From Actinomycetota bacterium (GTDB lineage: Bacteria; Actinomycetota; Thermoleophilia; Gaiellales; Gaiellaceae), in NCBI GenBank assembly GCA_003134505.1, contig PLBK01000021.1, forward strand, positions 75,529-124,958: a stretch of DNA of 49,430 nucleotides. The letters run 5' to 3'. This document shows positions 1 through 7,699 of this stretch, one piece after another (positions within the stretch are counted from its first letter, which is position 1; each line of letters begins with the position of its first letter). The notes beneath the pieces are model-generated. The model was not told the origin of the DNA. It did no database searches and worked only from the letters and a program-made list of their open reading frames with translations. The translations under genes and the position numbers were made by a program.

Positions 1-1473
1 ATGGGCCTCCAGGACCGGCTCAAGATCGGGGCCGAGCAGCAGCAGCAGAACGGGTCGTACGAGGACAGCGAGCTGCCGACCGCGCTCGCGCCGCAGCAGA
101 CGCTGCGGGGCCGAGAAGGCGACCACCGGGCGGACCCGTACGCCGAGCTGAAGACCCGGATCCACCACGCGTGCATCGCGCGGCTCGGGCCGGAGCTGTT
201 CGCCGCGGAGGCCTCCGGCGACATCCCCGAGCGCGTCCTGCGAGCGGTGATGGAGCAGCTCGCGCTCGACCGTACTCCGCTGACCCGCGAGGAGCGGCGC
301 AAGCTCGTCCGCGAGATCGCCGACGACATCCTCGGCTACGGGCCCCTCGAGCCGTACCTCCGCGACTCGAACGTGACCGAGATCATGGTCAACGGGCCGA
401 ACCAGGTCTACGTCGAGCGCTCGGGCAAGCTCGAGATCACGAACACGTCGTTCCTCGACGACGCGCACCTGCTGCGCATCATCGACAAGATCGTCTCGCC
501 GATCGGCAGGCGCATCGACGAGTCCTCGCCGATGGTCGACGCGCGCCTCCCTGACGGGAGCCGCGTGAACGCGATCATCCCGCCGCTGGCGCTGCGCGGC
601 CCGACGCTGACGATCCGGAAGTTCTCGCGCGACCCGTACACGATGGACGATCTGATCACCTTCGGGACGCTGTCGCCACGCGCCGCGCACTTCCTGTCGG
701 CCTGCGTGCGCGGGAAGCTGAACATCCTCATCTCGGGCGGTACCGGCTCCGGTAAGACGACGACGCTGAACGCCGTCTCGGCGTTCATCCCGAACGACGA
801 GCGGATCGTCACGATCGAGGACGCGGCGGAGCTCCAGCTCCAGCAGGAGCATGTCGTCGCCCTCGAGTCGCGCCCGCCCAACATCGAGGGCCAGGGCGAG
901 ATCCGTATCCGCGAGCTCGTCCGCAACTCCCTGCGCATGCGCCCCGACCGGATCATCGTCGGCGAGGTCCGCGGCGCCGAGACCCTGGACATGCTCCAGG
1001 CGATGAACACGGGCCACGAAGGCTCGCTGACCACGATCCACGCGAACACGCCGCGTGACGCGCTCGCACGCCTCGAGACGCTGGTGCTCACCGCCGGCGT
1101 CGACCTGCCGCTGCGCGCGATCCGCGAGCAGATCGCGGCCGCATTCGACCTGATCGTGCAGATCTCCCGTCTCGTCGACGGCTCCCGCCGGGTCACGCAC
1201 ATCACCGAGGCGCTGCGGATGGAGGGCGACACGATCACGCTGCAGGACGTCTTCATCGCCCGGCCTCCCGACGAGGAGACCTCCCAGGGGACGAAGGCGC
1301 TGCGCCTGCTCGGGCCGCTCTCGTGTACCGGCCTGAAGCCGCACTTCCTGGACAAGATGGCCACCAACGGCGTCGTGCTGCCGGCGGCGTTCTTCGAGAA
1401 CGAGGAGGACGACCCGAGCGCCCGCGGCGGTGGCTTCACCACCGCGAACTTCGGCAGGGGCTTCCGCCGATGA
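1..1473 (+). CDS. cpaF: Tad/type IVc pilus secretion ATPase (CpaF/TadA family)
   Basis: Cytoplasmic hexameric ATPase that powers assembly of Flp/Tad pili or a related secretion system. The 490-residue frame has a charged, Gln-rich N-terminus (residues 1-45), the CpaF N-terminal domain (about 46-130, with YAELKTRIHHACIARLGPEL), and the secretion ATPase core. The core shows Walker A GGTGSGKT (246-253) and a Walker B/Asp-box region with RPDRIIVGEVRGAE (about 316-329), followed by GHEGSLTTIHAN. The first base of the window is the A of its ATG. The length and N-terminus are normal for CpaF, so the start is probably real, but upstream sequence is not visible. Its TGA overlaps the ATG of the next gene (ATGA), so it is translationally coupled to the VWA-TadB gene. 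Family assignment is secure; whether the product is pilus or secretion is not decided here. Confidence 0.95.
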   Translation: MGLQDRLKIGAEQQQQNGSYEDSELPTALAPQQTLRGREGDHRADPYAELKTRIHHACIARLGPELFAAEASGDIPERVLRAVMEQLALDRTPLTREERRKLVREIADDILGYGPLEPYLRDSNVTEIMVNGPNQVYVERSGKLEITNTSFLDDAHLLRIIDKIVSPIGRRIDESSPMVDARLPDGSRVNAIIPPLALRGPTLTIRKFSRDPYTMDDLITFGTLSPRAAHFLSACVRGKLNILISGGTGSGKTTTLNAVSAFIPNDERIVTIEDAAELQLQQEHVVALESRPPNIEGQGEIRIRELVRNSLRMRPDRIIVGEVRGAETLDMLQAMNTGHEGSLTTIHANTPRDALARLETLVLTAGVDLPLRAIREQIAAAFDLIVQISRLVDGSRRVTHITEALRMEGDTITLQDVFIARPPDEETSQGTKALRLLGPLSCTGLKPHFLDKMATNGVVLPAAFFENEEDDPSARGGGFTTANFGRGFRR

Positions 1474-3320
1474 GGCGGCGCCTCGTCCTCGCCGTCGCGC
1501 TCTGCCTGCTGTTGCCTGCGGCCGCGTCGGCAGCGATCCGCATTCGCAGCGTCGACACGGGCCAGCTCCCCCGCGTGCGGGTGACGATCGTGACCTCGAA
1601 GCCGAGCTCGACGCCGCCGACGGTGCTCGAGAACGGCAAGCCGGTCGCGGATCCGAACGCGGTCAACTTCGGGAACGCGAAGAGCGTCGTCCTCGCCGTC
1701 GACCGCTCCCAGTCGATGCGGGGCAAGCCGCTCGCGGAGGCCACCGCCGCAGCGACGGCATTCGCAGACGCGAAGCCGGCAGCGGACCAGATCGCCGTCT
1801 CGACCTTCGCCACCCAGCCGGTCATGCTGACCGGCTTCTCGACGGGGACGACGGACGTCGACGCGGCGCTGCGCTCGATCGGCGTGGACACCCATTCCGG
1901 GACGAGGATGTACGACGATCTCGTGCTGAGCGCGCAGAGCCTCGCGACCCAGGGCACCCCGGGGCGCGTGATCATCGTCGTGACCGACGGGAACGAGACG
2001 TCGAGCCATGCCGGCCTCCAGGACGTGATCGCGGCCGCGAACAGAGCGCACGTGTCGATCTACGTCGTGGCGATCGAGAGCCGGGCCTTCACGCCGGCAC
2101 CGCTCCAGGAGCTGGCAGCCCGCACGGGCGGGAAGTACTACGCCGCCGCTGCGCCCGGCTTCCTCCGGAAGATCTACACGGGCATCGCCGACGAGCTCTC
2201 GCGCACCTGGCAGGTCGAGTACCTGACCGCGTCCCAGCCGGGACAGCAGCTCGACGTCACCGCGTCGCTTCCCGGCCAGGGGTCGGGCTCCGCGTCCGTC
2301 AAGCTTCCCGGCACGGAGGTCGCCGGCGGCTCCAAGACGTCGCTGCCGAAGTCGGTGTTCACGAGCAGCGGCACGATCATCTTCGCGCTGCTCGTCGGGC
2401 TGCTCGTCATGCTCGCGATCCGGGTGCTCTTCCGGAAGAGTCGCACCGAGGAGATGCGCCGCCGGATCCAGCCGCACATCGGCCAGGAGCTGCAGAAGCT
2501 CAGGAAGAAGCGCGGCCGGTCGAACCTGCTCCGCGGTCTGTTCAGCTCCACCGAGAACGTGCTCGGGAAGTCGCGGCCGTGGTCGTCCCTGGCACGTCTG
2601 CTCGAGCGCGGCGACGTGCCGCTCAAGACGGTCGAGTTCGCCTACGTGATCCTCGGCTCGGGTCTGCTGCTCGGCTTCCTCGTCTCGGTCATGGGGCTGC
2701 ACGGGATCTTCCTGTTCGTCGCCTTCGTGATCGGCGCCCTGATCCCCGTCGGCTACGTCTGGCGCAAGAGCAAGAAGCGCCTGGCGGCGTTCGACGAGCA
2801 GCTTCCCGACCTGCTGATGGCGGTTGCGGCGTCGCTCAAGGCCGGTCACAGCTTCAAGCAGGGGATCCAGACGATCGTCGACGAGGCGCAGGACCCGGCC
2901 AAGAAGGAGTTCCAGCGCGTCCTCGCCGAGGCGAGCCTCGGCCGTCAGGTCGACGATGCGCTCGCCGACATGGCCGAGCGGCTCGGCTCGAGGAACTTCT
3001 CCTTCATCGTCACCGCCGTCACGATCCAGAACCAGGTCGGCGGCTCGCTCGCGGGGCTGTTCGACATGGTCGCCGACACGGTCCGTCAGCGCCAGCAGTT
3101 CTCGCGGAAGATCAGGGCGCTGACGGCGATGGGCCGCGCCTCGGCCTACGTGCTGATCGCGCTGCCGATCTTCCTGGCCATGCTGCTCACGGCGATGAAC
3201 CACAAGTACATGTCCCCGCTGTTCTTCAGCTCGGCGGGCCACAAGCTGATCATCGCCGGCCTGATCATGATGGTGATCGGCTCCGCCCTCATCCGCAAGA
3301 TCGTGACCTTCAAGGCATGA
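1470..3320 (+). CDS. VWA domain fused to TadB-like T2SS F membrane protein
   Basis: A 616-residue fusion. Residues 1-21 form a signal peptide (RRR then a hydrophobic run to ASA). Residues about 70-245 are a von Willebrand A domain with an intact MIDAS DxSxS motif (D78, S80, S82) and the strand VIIVVTDGNE. A transmembrane helix follows (about 301-320), then a basic linker. The C-terminal half is TadB-like: two helices (389-430), the type II secretion F domain (about 443-570, PDLLMAVAASLKAGHSF) and terminal helices (558-578, 592-608). TadB is the inner-membrane platform on which CpaF works; an extracytoplasmic VWA domain suggests a metal-dependent adhesive or scaffolding contact (inference). 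The start is ATG 1470, overlapping the cpaF stop and giving a proper signal peptide. TadB normally lacks a VWA domain, so the architecture is the odd point. Confidence 0.9.
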   Translation: MRRRLVLAVALCLLLPAAASAAIRIRSVDTGQLPRVRVTIVTSKPSSTPPTVLENGKPVADPNAVNFGNAKSVVLAVDRSQSMRGKPLAEATAAATAFADAKPAADQIAVSTFATQPVMLTGFSTGTTDVDAALRSIGVDTHSGTRMYDDLVLSAQSLATQGTPGRVIIVVTDGNETSSHAGLQDVIAAANRAHVSIYVVAIESRAFTPAPLQELAARTGGKYYAAAAPGFLRKIYTGIADELSRTWQVEYLTASQPGQQLDVTASLPGQGSGSASVKLPGTEVAGGSKTSLPKSVFTSSGTIIFALLVGLLVMLAIRVLFRKSRTEEMRRRIQPHIGQELQKLRKKRGRSNLLRGLFSSTENVLGKSRPWSSLARLLERGDVPLKTVEFAYVILGSGLLLGFLVSVMGLHGIFLFVAFVIGALIPVGYVWRKSKKRLAAFDEQLPDLLMAVAASLKAGHSFKQGIQTIVDEAQDPAKKEFQRVLAEASLGRQVDDALADMAERLGSRNFSFIVTAVTIQNQVGGSLAGLFDMVADTVRQRQQFSRKIRALTAMGRASAYVLIALPIFLAMLLTAMNHKYMSPLFFSSAGHKLIIAGLIMMVIGSALIRKIVTFKA

Positions 3321-3327
3321 GTAACCG

Positions 3328-4236
3328 ATGATCCTGCTCGTCCTCGCAATCATCTGTCTCGGCGCTGCTGCGTTCATCGTCGGCGAGCTGATCACGCAGC
3401 CTGCACAGGAGCGGGACCGCTTCTTCCGCCGCGTGGCCTCGTACGGCGAGCAGCAGCAGCAGATCCTCAAGGTGACCGAGCAAAGCCTGAAGACGCGCCT
3501 GGGAACGCCGATCATCGAGCGGTTCGCGAAGCTCGTCCTCCGCGTCAACCCGAAGACGACGATCGACGGCGTCGCCTACAAGCTCGTCTCGGCAGGCGTG
3601 AGCCGGCGCATCTCGCCGACCACGTTCCTGGCGCTCAAGGGGATCCTGCCGATCGTCCTCGGCCTGCTCGGCCTCGCGTTCGCCTCGTCGCAAAGCCCGC
3701 TGATGGCATTCGCGATCATCGTCGGGTTGGGCGCGCTCGGCTTCATCGGGCCGGACTACGTGATTAATTCGAAGATCAAGTCGCGGCAGGAGAAGATCAG
3801 GGCTCAGCTCCCGGACGCGCTCGACCTGCTCGCCGTGAGCGTCGAGGCCGGCCTCGGCTTCGACAGCGCGGTCTCGAAGCTGACCGAGAGCCTGACCGGG
3901 CCGCTGATCGACGAGTTCAACCTGACGTTGTCCGAGATGCGCGTCGGCGAGTCGAGGCCGGAGGCGCTGCGCAAGATGTCCGAGCGCGCTCAGGTGACCG
4001 AGCTGTCGGCCTTCACGCGGGCACTGATCCAGGCGGACACGCTCGGCATCTCGCTGGGGCGGATCCTGCGCATCCAGGCCTCCGACACGCGTGAGCGCCG
4101 CCAGGCGATGGCGGAGGAGCGCGCCATGAAGGCGCCGATCAAGATGCTCTTCCCGACCGTGCTGTTCATCTTCCCGTCGATGTTCATCGTCACGATCGGC
4201 CCCGCCTTCCTGGCGCTCAAGGGCCTCTTCGGGTAA
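3328..4236 (+). CDS. tadC: TadC-like T2SS F-domain membrane protein
   Basis: Second platform protein of the Tad apparatus, 302 residues. It starts with a membrane helix (ILLVLAIICLGAAAFIVGEL). A helical pair follows at about 95-135 (GILPIVLGLLGLAFASS, LMAFAIIVGLGALGFIGPDYVI), then the F domain at about 155-280 with QLPDALDLLAVSVEAGLGFDSAV and SALTRA-type helices. It ends in a hydrophobic segment (MLFPTVLFIFPSMFIVTIGPAFL). PDALDLLAVSVEAG is a typical TadC block. It lies 7 nt after the VWA-TadB stop in the same operon, as tadB-tadC pairs usually do. The stop at 4236 runs straight into a hairpin. Confident as a T2SSF protein; TadC is assigned by order and length. Confidence 0.9.
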   Translation: MILLVLAIICLGAAAFIVGELITQPAQERDRFFRRVASYGEQQQQILKVTEQSLKTRLGTPIIERFAKLVLRVNPKTTIDGVAYKLVSAGVSRRISPTTFLALKGILPIVLGLLGLAFASSQSPLMAFAIIVGLGALGFIGPDYVINSKIKSRQEKIRAQLPDALDLLAVSVEAGLGFDSAVSKLTESLTGPLIDEFNLTLSEMRVGESRPEALRKMSERAQVTELSAFTRALIQADTLGISLGRILRIQASDTRERRQAMAEERAMKAPIKMLFPTVLFIFPSMFIVTIGPAFLALKGLFG

Positions 4237-4263
4237 CACGGGGAAACCCAGGGTTCCCCCGTG
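4237..4263 (+). terminator. Hairpin directly after tadC, likely transcript end or processing site
   Basis: Immediately after the TAA of tadC, CACGGGGAAACC (4237-4248) pairs with GGTTCCCCCGTG (4252-4263) around a three-base loop, with one A-C mismatch in twelve pairs. There is no T-run behind it, so it is either a factor-assisted or non-canonical terminator, or a 3' stabilising stem. Confidence 0.55.
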
Positions 4264-4293
4264 AGCCCCTCCTTCTCGTTCGCGGAGAGGAGA

Positions 4294-4369
4294 GCGGCTC
4301 GAGCTGCGCCCGGGCTGAGCCCGGCCTCCGCGGCGACGCGTGAAGCGTGGCGAAGGGTTGCCGAGCCGC
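4294..4369 (+). ncRNA. Candidate structured RNA (three-way junction) before a small membrane-protein gene
   Basis: Between tadC and the small gene at 4414 the sequence folds by eye into a closed junction. An outer helix GCGGCTCG (4294-4301) pairs with CGAGCCGC (4362-4369), eight perfect pairs. Inside are hairpin CCGGGC-TGA-GCCCGG (4310-4324) and a small hairpin ACGC/GCGT (4336-4348). Single-stranded joints include GGCGAAGGGTTG. A closed helix with two internal hairpins is a common riboswitch plan. I could not match it to a known class; c-di-GMP-I was considered but its conserved nucleotides are not evident. High GC makes chance helices likely, hence modest confidence. Confidence 0.35.
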
Positions 4370-4413
4370 CTCCCACCTGGACACGCGGTTTGGCGGTGGA
4401 GAGAATATTCCGT

Positions 4414-4623
4414 ATGAACCTCCTACTTGCTTTCTCGCACCAGGCGGGCGTGCGTCTCGCCGAGGTCGCGTTTCTGCTTGTCCTGATCGCCGGGGTCTGG
4501 CTCGTCGCTGCACAGATCCCGCAGCTCAAGCTTCACACCGCCAGAACGATGGTCTCAGGCGTTCTGCTCGCAATCGCAGGGCTGCTTCTCATCATCGCCA
4601 CACACTGGGGGCACTTCGGCTAG
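4414..4623 (+). CDS. Small two-helix membrane protein of unknown function
   Basis: A 69-residue protein beginning MNLLLAFSHQAGVRLAEV, with two transmembrane helices: about 16-32 (AEVAFLLVLIAGVWLVA) and 46-63 (MVSGVLLAIAGLLLIIA), ending HWGHFG. The frame is open upstream to a GTG at 4261, but that extension runs through the structured segment and has no protein-like composition. ATG 4414 is preceded by GGTGGAGAGAATA, a usable ribosome site, so I chose it. It follows the Tad genes on the same strand and may belong to that locus, separated by the hairpin and folded segment. I do not recognise the family; function unknown. Confidence 0.7.
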   Translation: MNLLLAFSHQAGVRLAEVAFLLVLIAGVWLVAAQIPQLKLHTARTMVSGVLLAIAGLLLIIATHWGHFG

Positions 4624-4668
4624 GCGAGGGCTTCGACCGTAAGCTCAGTCGTCTCGCGGAGCAACGGC

Positions 4669-4845
4669 TCAGATCGTCGTCACCGCTGCTCCGCAGGTCG
4701 GGCAGCGGTATGGGCGCCGCGTGGCGATCAGGCGCCGCACGGCGTAGACGACGAACGGGAAGGACGGCCCAGGGAGAGTCCGGGTGGCGTCGACGGTTCC
4801 GTGCGTCGGACAGCTTCCGCTTCGGGTCTGCACCTCGTTTGCCAT
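4669..4845 (-). CDS. Small Cys/His (zinc-ribbon-like) protein
   Basis: A 58-residue protein. It contains CPTHGTVDATR near the N-terminus (residues about 12-15, Cys and His) and CPTCGAAV near the C-terminus, the usual spacing of a split zinc-binding CPxH...CPxC site. The segment between is hydrophobic-basic (PSFPFVVYAVRRLIATRRP). The start ATG (4843-4845, read on the minus strand) has a strong Shine-Dalgarno AAGGAG nine bases upstream, which supports it as a real gene even though it is very short. It lies downstream of the ABC exporter genes on the same strand and could share their transcript. No family recognised; metal binding is inferred from the motif only. Confidence 0.65.
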   Translation of the reverse strand: MANEVQTRSGSCPTHGTVDATRTLPGPSFPFVVYAVRRLIATRRPYRCPTCGAAVTTI

Positions 4846-4894
4846 GACGTCGGCTCCTTGTCTCGGGCCGCCTGCCCGTGCGTCGGTGTGCGGA

Positions 4895-5760
4895 TCAGCC
4901 GGCGGCGGTGGCCGGTGTCCAGGTGAAGCGGGCGAGCGCGACGGCGAGCCCGGCCGCCGCCCACAGGCCGAGGACGCCGAGGTCGCTCCAGACGATGCCG
5001 CTGCCGTGCGTGGCGGGGTCGAACGCGTGGTGGAGGCCGTCGGCGAGGTGCTGGACGGGGAACACCTCGGCAACGTGTTGCAGCCAGCTGGGCAGGTTGA
5101 CGTTCGGGATGAAGACGCCGGAGATGAAGTAGAGCGGCAGCATGATCGCCTGCACCATCGGTTGGGCCGCGTCGGCCGACCTGATCGCGGTCGTGAGCGC
5201 GTAGCCGAGGCAGCAGAACGCGACGGCGCCGACGACGGCGGTGACGACGACACCGGGCAGGGTCGCGGCGGGCAGGTGCACCCCGTAGGCGAAGCGGCCG
5301 ATCAGGAGGAGCACGGTCATCACGCCGAGCGCGACGACGATCGCAGTCAGCGCCCGGCCGGCGATCAGCACCCAGGCCGGGACCGGTGTGGCGCGGCGCC
5401 GCTTGAGCACGCCGGCCTCCGCTGCGCCGTGATCGAGATGACGAGGTTGACGAACGAGCCGGAGATCACCGCCAGCGCCGACAGTCCGGGGACGTAGTAG
5501 GTCGATGCCTTGACGTGTTGCGGCCCGACCGTGTGGTTGCCGAACACGCTGACGAAGATGACCAGGAAGATGATCGGCAGGATCAGCGTGAAGAAGCGCG
5601 ACTGCCGGTTGCGGAAGAAGGCGAGCAGGTCGAACCGCGCCTGGTGCAGGACGAGCTGCAACGGCCCGCGCTCGCCGTGCTCGACCTGCCGCGGGCCGGC
5701 TGTCTCGGCCAGGCGGCGCCGGCGGGCCCGCAGCCGTCGGAAGAGCCAGAGCAGGATCAT
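4895..5760 (-). pseudogene. ABC-2 type permease, disrupted by a single-base frameshift
   Basis: Membrane subunit partner of the ATPase that precedes it. The N-terminal part reads MILLWLFRRLRARRRR ... RFDLLAFFRNRQSRFFTLILPIIFLVIFVSVFGN ... FVNLVISITAQR in one frame. The rest continues in another frame as EAGVLKRRRATPVPAWVLIAGRALTAIVVALG ... PLYFISGVFIP ... ALARFTWTPATAAG. The join is at about 5414-5424, where the coding strand reads CAGCGGAGGCC; one extra G would give Gln-Arg-Glu-Ala and restore an unbroken product of about 288 residues with the six-helix ABC-2 fold. ATG 5760 overlaps the stop of the ATPase gene (ATGA). Everything on both sides of the break is well preserved, so this is either a very recent mutation or a consensus error. 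If real, the exporter is inactive. Confidence 0.85.
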
Positions 5761-6683
5761 TCGCCTGCGTCCGGCTTCGGGCTCGCGGTGAGCCGGAGGT
5801 AGACGTCCTCGAGCGAGGGCCGTCGCACGTCGAGATCGGGCAGGTCGAGGCCCCGCTCGAGCGCCCACTCGGCGAGCGCCTTGACATCCGCGAGCGGCCG
5901 GCTGCTCTCGAGCACGACGCGCCCGTCCGTGGCCGATGCGGCCAGCGCACGGAGATCGCCCGGCAAGTCGACGGCACCGACTCCGTGCGGAAGCCCGAAC
6001 CTGATCGTCGCGGGCATGTTCTCCCGGCCGCCGAGCGTTTCCGGCGTGCCCTCGGCGACGATGCGTCCTGCCGCGATGACCGCGATCCGGTCGGCCAGGT
6101 TCTCGGCCTCGTCCATGTAGTGCGTGGTCAGGAACACGGTCTTGCCGAGCGCTTTCAGCCCGGCGACGACGCTCCAGGCGGCCCGCCGCGCCGACGGGTC
6201 GAAGCCGGTCGTCGGCTCGTCGAGGAAGAGGATCTCCGGGTCGCCGATGAGCCCGAGCGCGAGATCGAGGCGCCGGGCCTGACCGCCGGAGAGCGTCTTC
6301 ACGCGTGCGTTCCGCTTCTCGTCCAGCCCGACCAGCTCGACCACCTCGCCCACGTCTCGCGGCTTGCTGAAGTACCCGGCGAAAAGAGCGACGTGCTCGG
6401 CGACGGTGAGGTTCGGGTACATCGCGGAGGACTGCAGGACGATGCCGATCCGCTCGCGCCAGGCCGAGCCTGCCTCCTGCGGGTCGACTCCGAGGACGGA
6501 GACGCTGCCGCCGTCCCGCGTGCGATAGCCCTCGAGCACCTCGACGGTCGTCGTCTTGCCGGCGCCGTTCGGGCCGAGCAGGCCGAAGACCTCGCCCTGC
6601 TCGATCTCGAAGGTGACGCCGCGCACGGCTTCGAGCTGTCCATAGGACTTGCGGAGATCGGTGACGGCGACGGCGGCTGGCAT
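5757..6683 (-). CDS. ABC exporter ATP-binding protein (ABC-2 / drug-resistance type)
   Basis: A 308-residue ATPase driving an ABC-2 exporter (daunorubicin/lantibiotic-like subfamily). Walker A GPNGAGKT (37-44), Q-loop region IGIVLQSSAMYPNLTV, signature LSGGQARRLDLALGL, Walker B ILFLDEPTTGFDP and the H-loop TTHYMDEAE are all intact. The C-terminal 85 residues are the usual poorly conserved extension (ending LRLTASPKPDAGE). The stop overlaps the permease start by four bases, so the two form one transport unit, but the permease reading frame is broken in this sequence. The substrate cannot be read from sequence. The SixA-like gene lies 15 nt upstream on the same strand. Confidence 0.93.
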   Translation of the reverse strand: MPAAVAVTDLRKSYGQLEAVRGVTFEIEQGEVFGLLGPNGAGKTTTVEVLEGYRTRDGGSVSVLGVDPQEAGSAWRERIGIVLQSSAMYPNLTVAEHVALFAGYFSKPRDVGEVVELVGLDEKRNARVKTLSGGQARRLDLALGLIGDPEILFLDEPTTGFDPSARRAAWSVVAGLKALGKTVFLTTHYMDEAENLADRIAVIAAGRIVAEGTPETLGGRENMPATIRFGLPHGVGAVDLPGDLRALAASATDGRVVLESSRPLADVKALAEWALERGLDLPDLDVRRPSLEDVYLRLTASPKPDAGE

Positions 6684-6698
6684 ATCGACGAGGAGGAG

Positions 6699-7112
6699 CT
6701 AGCGGCCGGAACGCAAGCCGGGTAGCTCGATCACGACCAGGCCCGCCTTGGGGAACGACGGTTCGGGGCCGGCCGTCAGCTCGGCGGCGACGCGGCTGCA
6801 ATCCGGCTGGTGGCCGACCGCGACGACGTTCTCGCCGCGCTCGGTGACGGCGGCCCGCACGCCGGTCGCCGTCGCTCCGGGCGCGAGGCGCTCGTCGGTC
6901 TCGGGCGTGGTGCCGAGCGCGCGTGCGATCTCCTCGGCCGTCTCTCGAGCGCGGAGGAGCGGACTGCTCAGGACGGTCGCCCCAACCACCCCCCGGGCTG
7001 CGAGCCGCGCGCCGAGGTCGCGGGCCTGCTGCCTGCCCCGAGACGTCAGCGGGCGAAGCTCGTCGGGCTCACCCGGCGCCGCGTCGGCGTGTCGCACGAG
7101 ATAGAGCCGCAC
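6699..7112 (-). CDS. SixA-type phosphohistidine phosphatase (histidine phosphatase superfamily)
   Basis: A 137-residue small histidine phosphatase. The catalytic RHG-like motif is LVRHADA (residues about 5-11, Arg7-His8), with SSPLLRARETAEEIARAL and the second His in AVGHQPDCSRV. This matches SixA, which removes phosphate from phosphohistidine proteins. GTG start at 7112 has the -10 box TATGCT six bases upstream (7119-7124) and no Shine-Dalgarno, so a leaderless transcript is likely. It is first in a same-strand run with the ABC exporter genes and is divergent from the MntR-like regulator, with only 70 bases between their starts. Confidence 0.88.
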   Translation of the reverse strand: MRLYLVRHADAAPGEPDELRPLTSRGRQQARDLGARLAARGVVGATVLSSPLLRARETAEEIARALGTTPETDERLAPGATATGVRAAVTERGENVVAVGHQPDCSRVAAELTAGPEPSFPKAGLVVIELPGLRSGR

Positions 7113-7118
7113 CGCCTC

Positions 7119-7124
7119 AGCATA
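7119..7124 (-). promoter_or_regulatory. -10 box of the SixA-like gene (leaderless)
   Basis: On the minus strand TATGCT is followed by six bases and then the GTG start at 7112; this spacing places the transcription start at the start codon. Confidence 0.5.
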
Positions 7125-7158
7125 GAGGCCTCTCCGGGGCGACCAGAGCAGGACGAGC

Positions 7159-7174
7159 TTTAGGCACGTCTAAA
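7159..7174 (+). promoter_or_regulatory. DtxR/MntR-family operator overlapping the regulator's own -10 box
   Basis: TTTAGGCACGTCTAAA is an inverted repeat (TTTAG and CTAAA perfect, six bases between) of the kind bound by DtxR-family repressors. It overlaps the probable -10 box TAAACT (7171-7176), which lies six bases before the ATG at 7183, so a bound dimer would block a leaderless promoter. This points to autoregulation. Being between divergent starts, it may also affect the SixA-like gene. Confidence 0.65.
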
Positions 7175-7182
7175 CTTTCCGT

Positions 7183-7629
7183 ATGACCACGGCGCCGCTC
7201 AGCCAGACCGCGGAGGACTACCTCAAGGAGATCTACAAGCTCCAGATCGAGCAGGGGCGGGCCACGACGACCGCCCTCGCCGAGCGCGTCGGCGTGTCAC
7301 CGCCCTCGGCGACCGCGATGCTGAAGAAGCTGGCCGAGCTCAAGCTCCTCCGCCACGAGCGCTACCACGGCGTGACGCTGACGAAGGCAGGAGAGAAGGC
7401 TGCGATCGAGGTCATCCGCCACCACCGGCTGCTCGAGAAGTACCTGTCGGAGACGCTCGGCATCCCGGTCGAGGCGGTCCACGACGAGGCCGACCGGCTC
7501 GAGCATGCGCTCTCGGAAGAGCTCGAAGCGCGGATCGACGAGTCGCTCGGCTTTCCGACGCACGACCCGCACGGCGACCCGATTCCCGGCGCGGACCTCA
7601 ACTGGCCGCCCGAGCCGCCTCCTTCTTAA
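7183..7629 (+). CDS. DtxR-family metalloregulator, MntR-like
   Basis: A 148-residue metal-dependent repressor: winged helix at about 5-70 (AEDYLKEIYKLQIEQGRATTTALAERVGVSPPSATAMLKKL) and dimerisation/metal domain at about 71-140 (RHHRLLEKYL, DEADRLEHALSEELEARID). The N-terminal ligand pattern is AEDYLKEIY, with Asp12 and Glu15 where MntR has Asp8 and Glu11. DtxR/IdeR have Met there, and the C-terminal half has E..LEH without the DtxR Cys, so Mn2+ sensing is more likely than Fe2+ (inference from known structures). The SH3-like third domain is absent, as in MntR. The upstream palindrome 7159-7174 is a fitting operator. Target genes other than itself are not visible. Confidence 0.88.
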   Translation: MTTAPLSQTAEDYLKEIYKLQIEQGRATTTALAERVGVSPPSATAMLKKLAELKLLRHERYHGVTLTKAGEKAAIEVIRHHRLLEKYLSETLGIPVEAVHDEADRLEHALSEELEARIDESLGFPTHDPHGDPIPGADLNWPPEPPPS

Positions 7630-7699
7630 CCGGCGATCCCTCGATCGGGTGATGGCAGGCCGGCGAGCGGTGCTCGATGGACCTACGGTGCGCACATCC

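Noticed and set aside
408..3548. A 1046-residue open frame on the minus strand across the Tad genes
   Set aside because: Arg/Asp/Gln-rich shadow frame typical of GC-rich antisense; it covers three well-recognised plus-strand genes.
4294..4369. c-di-GMP-I (GEMM) riboswitch for the tadC downstream fold
   Set aside because: Attractive because of the Tad context, but the conserved GEMM nucleotides and the GNRA loop/receptor pair are not there.
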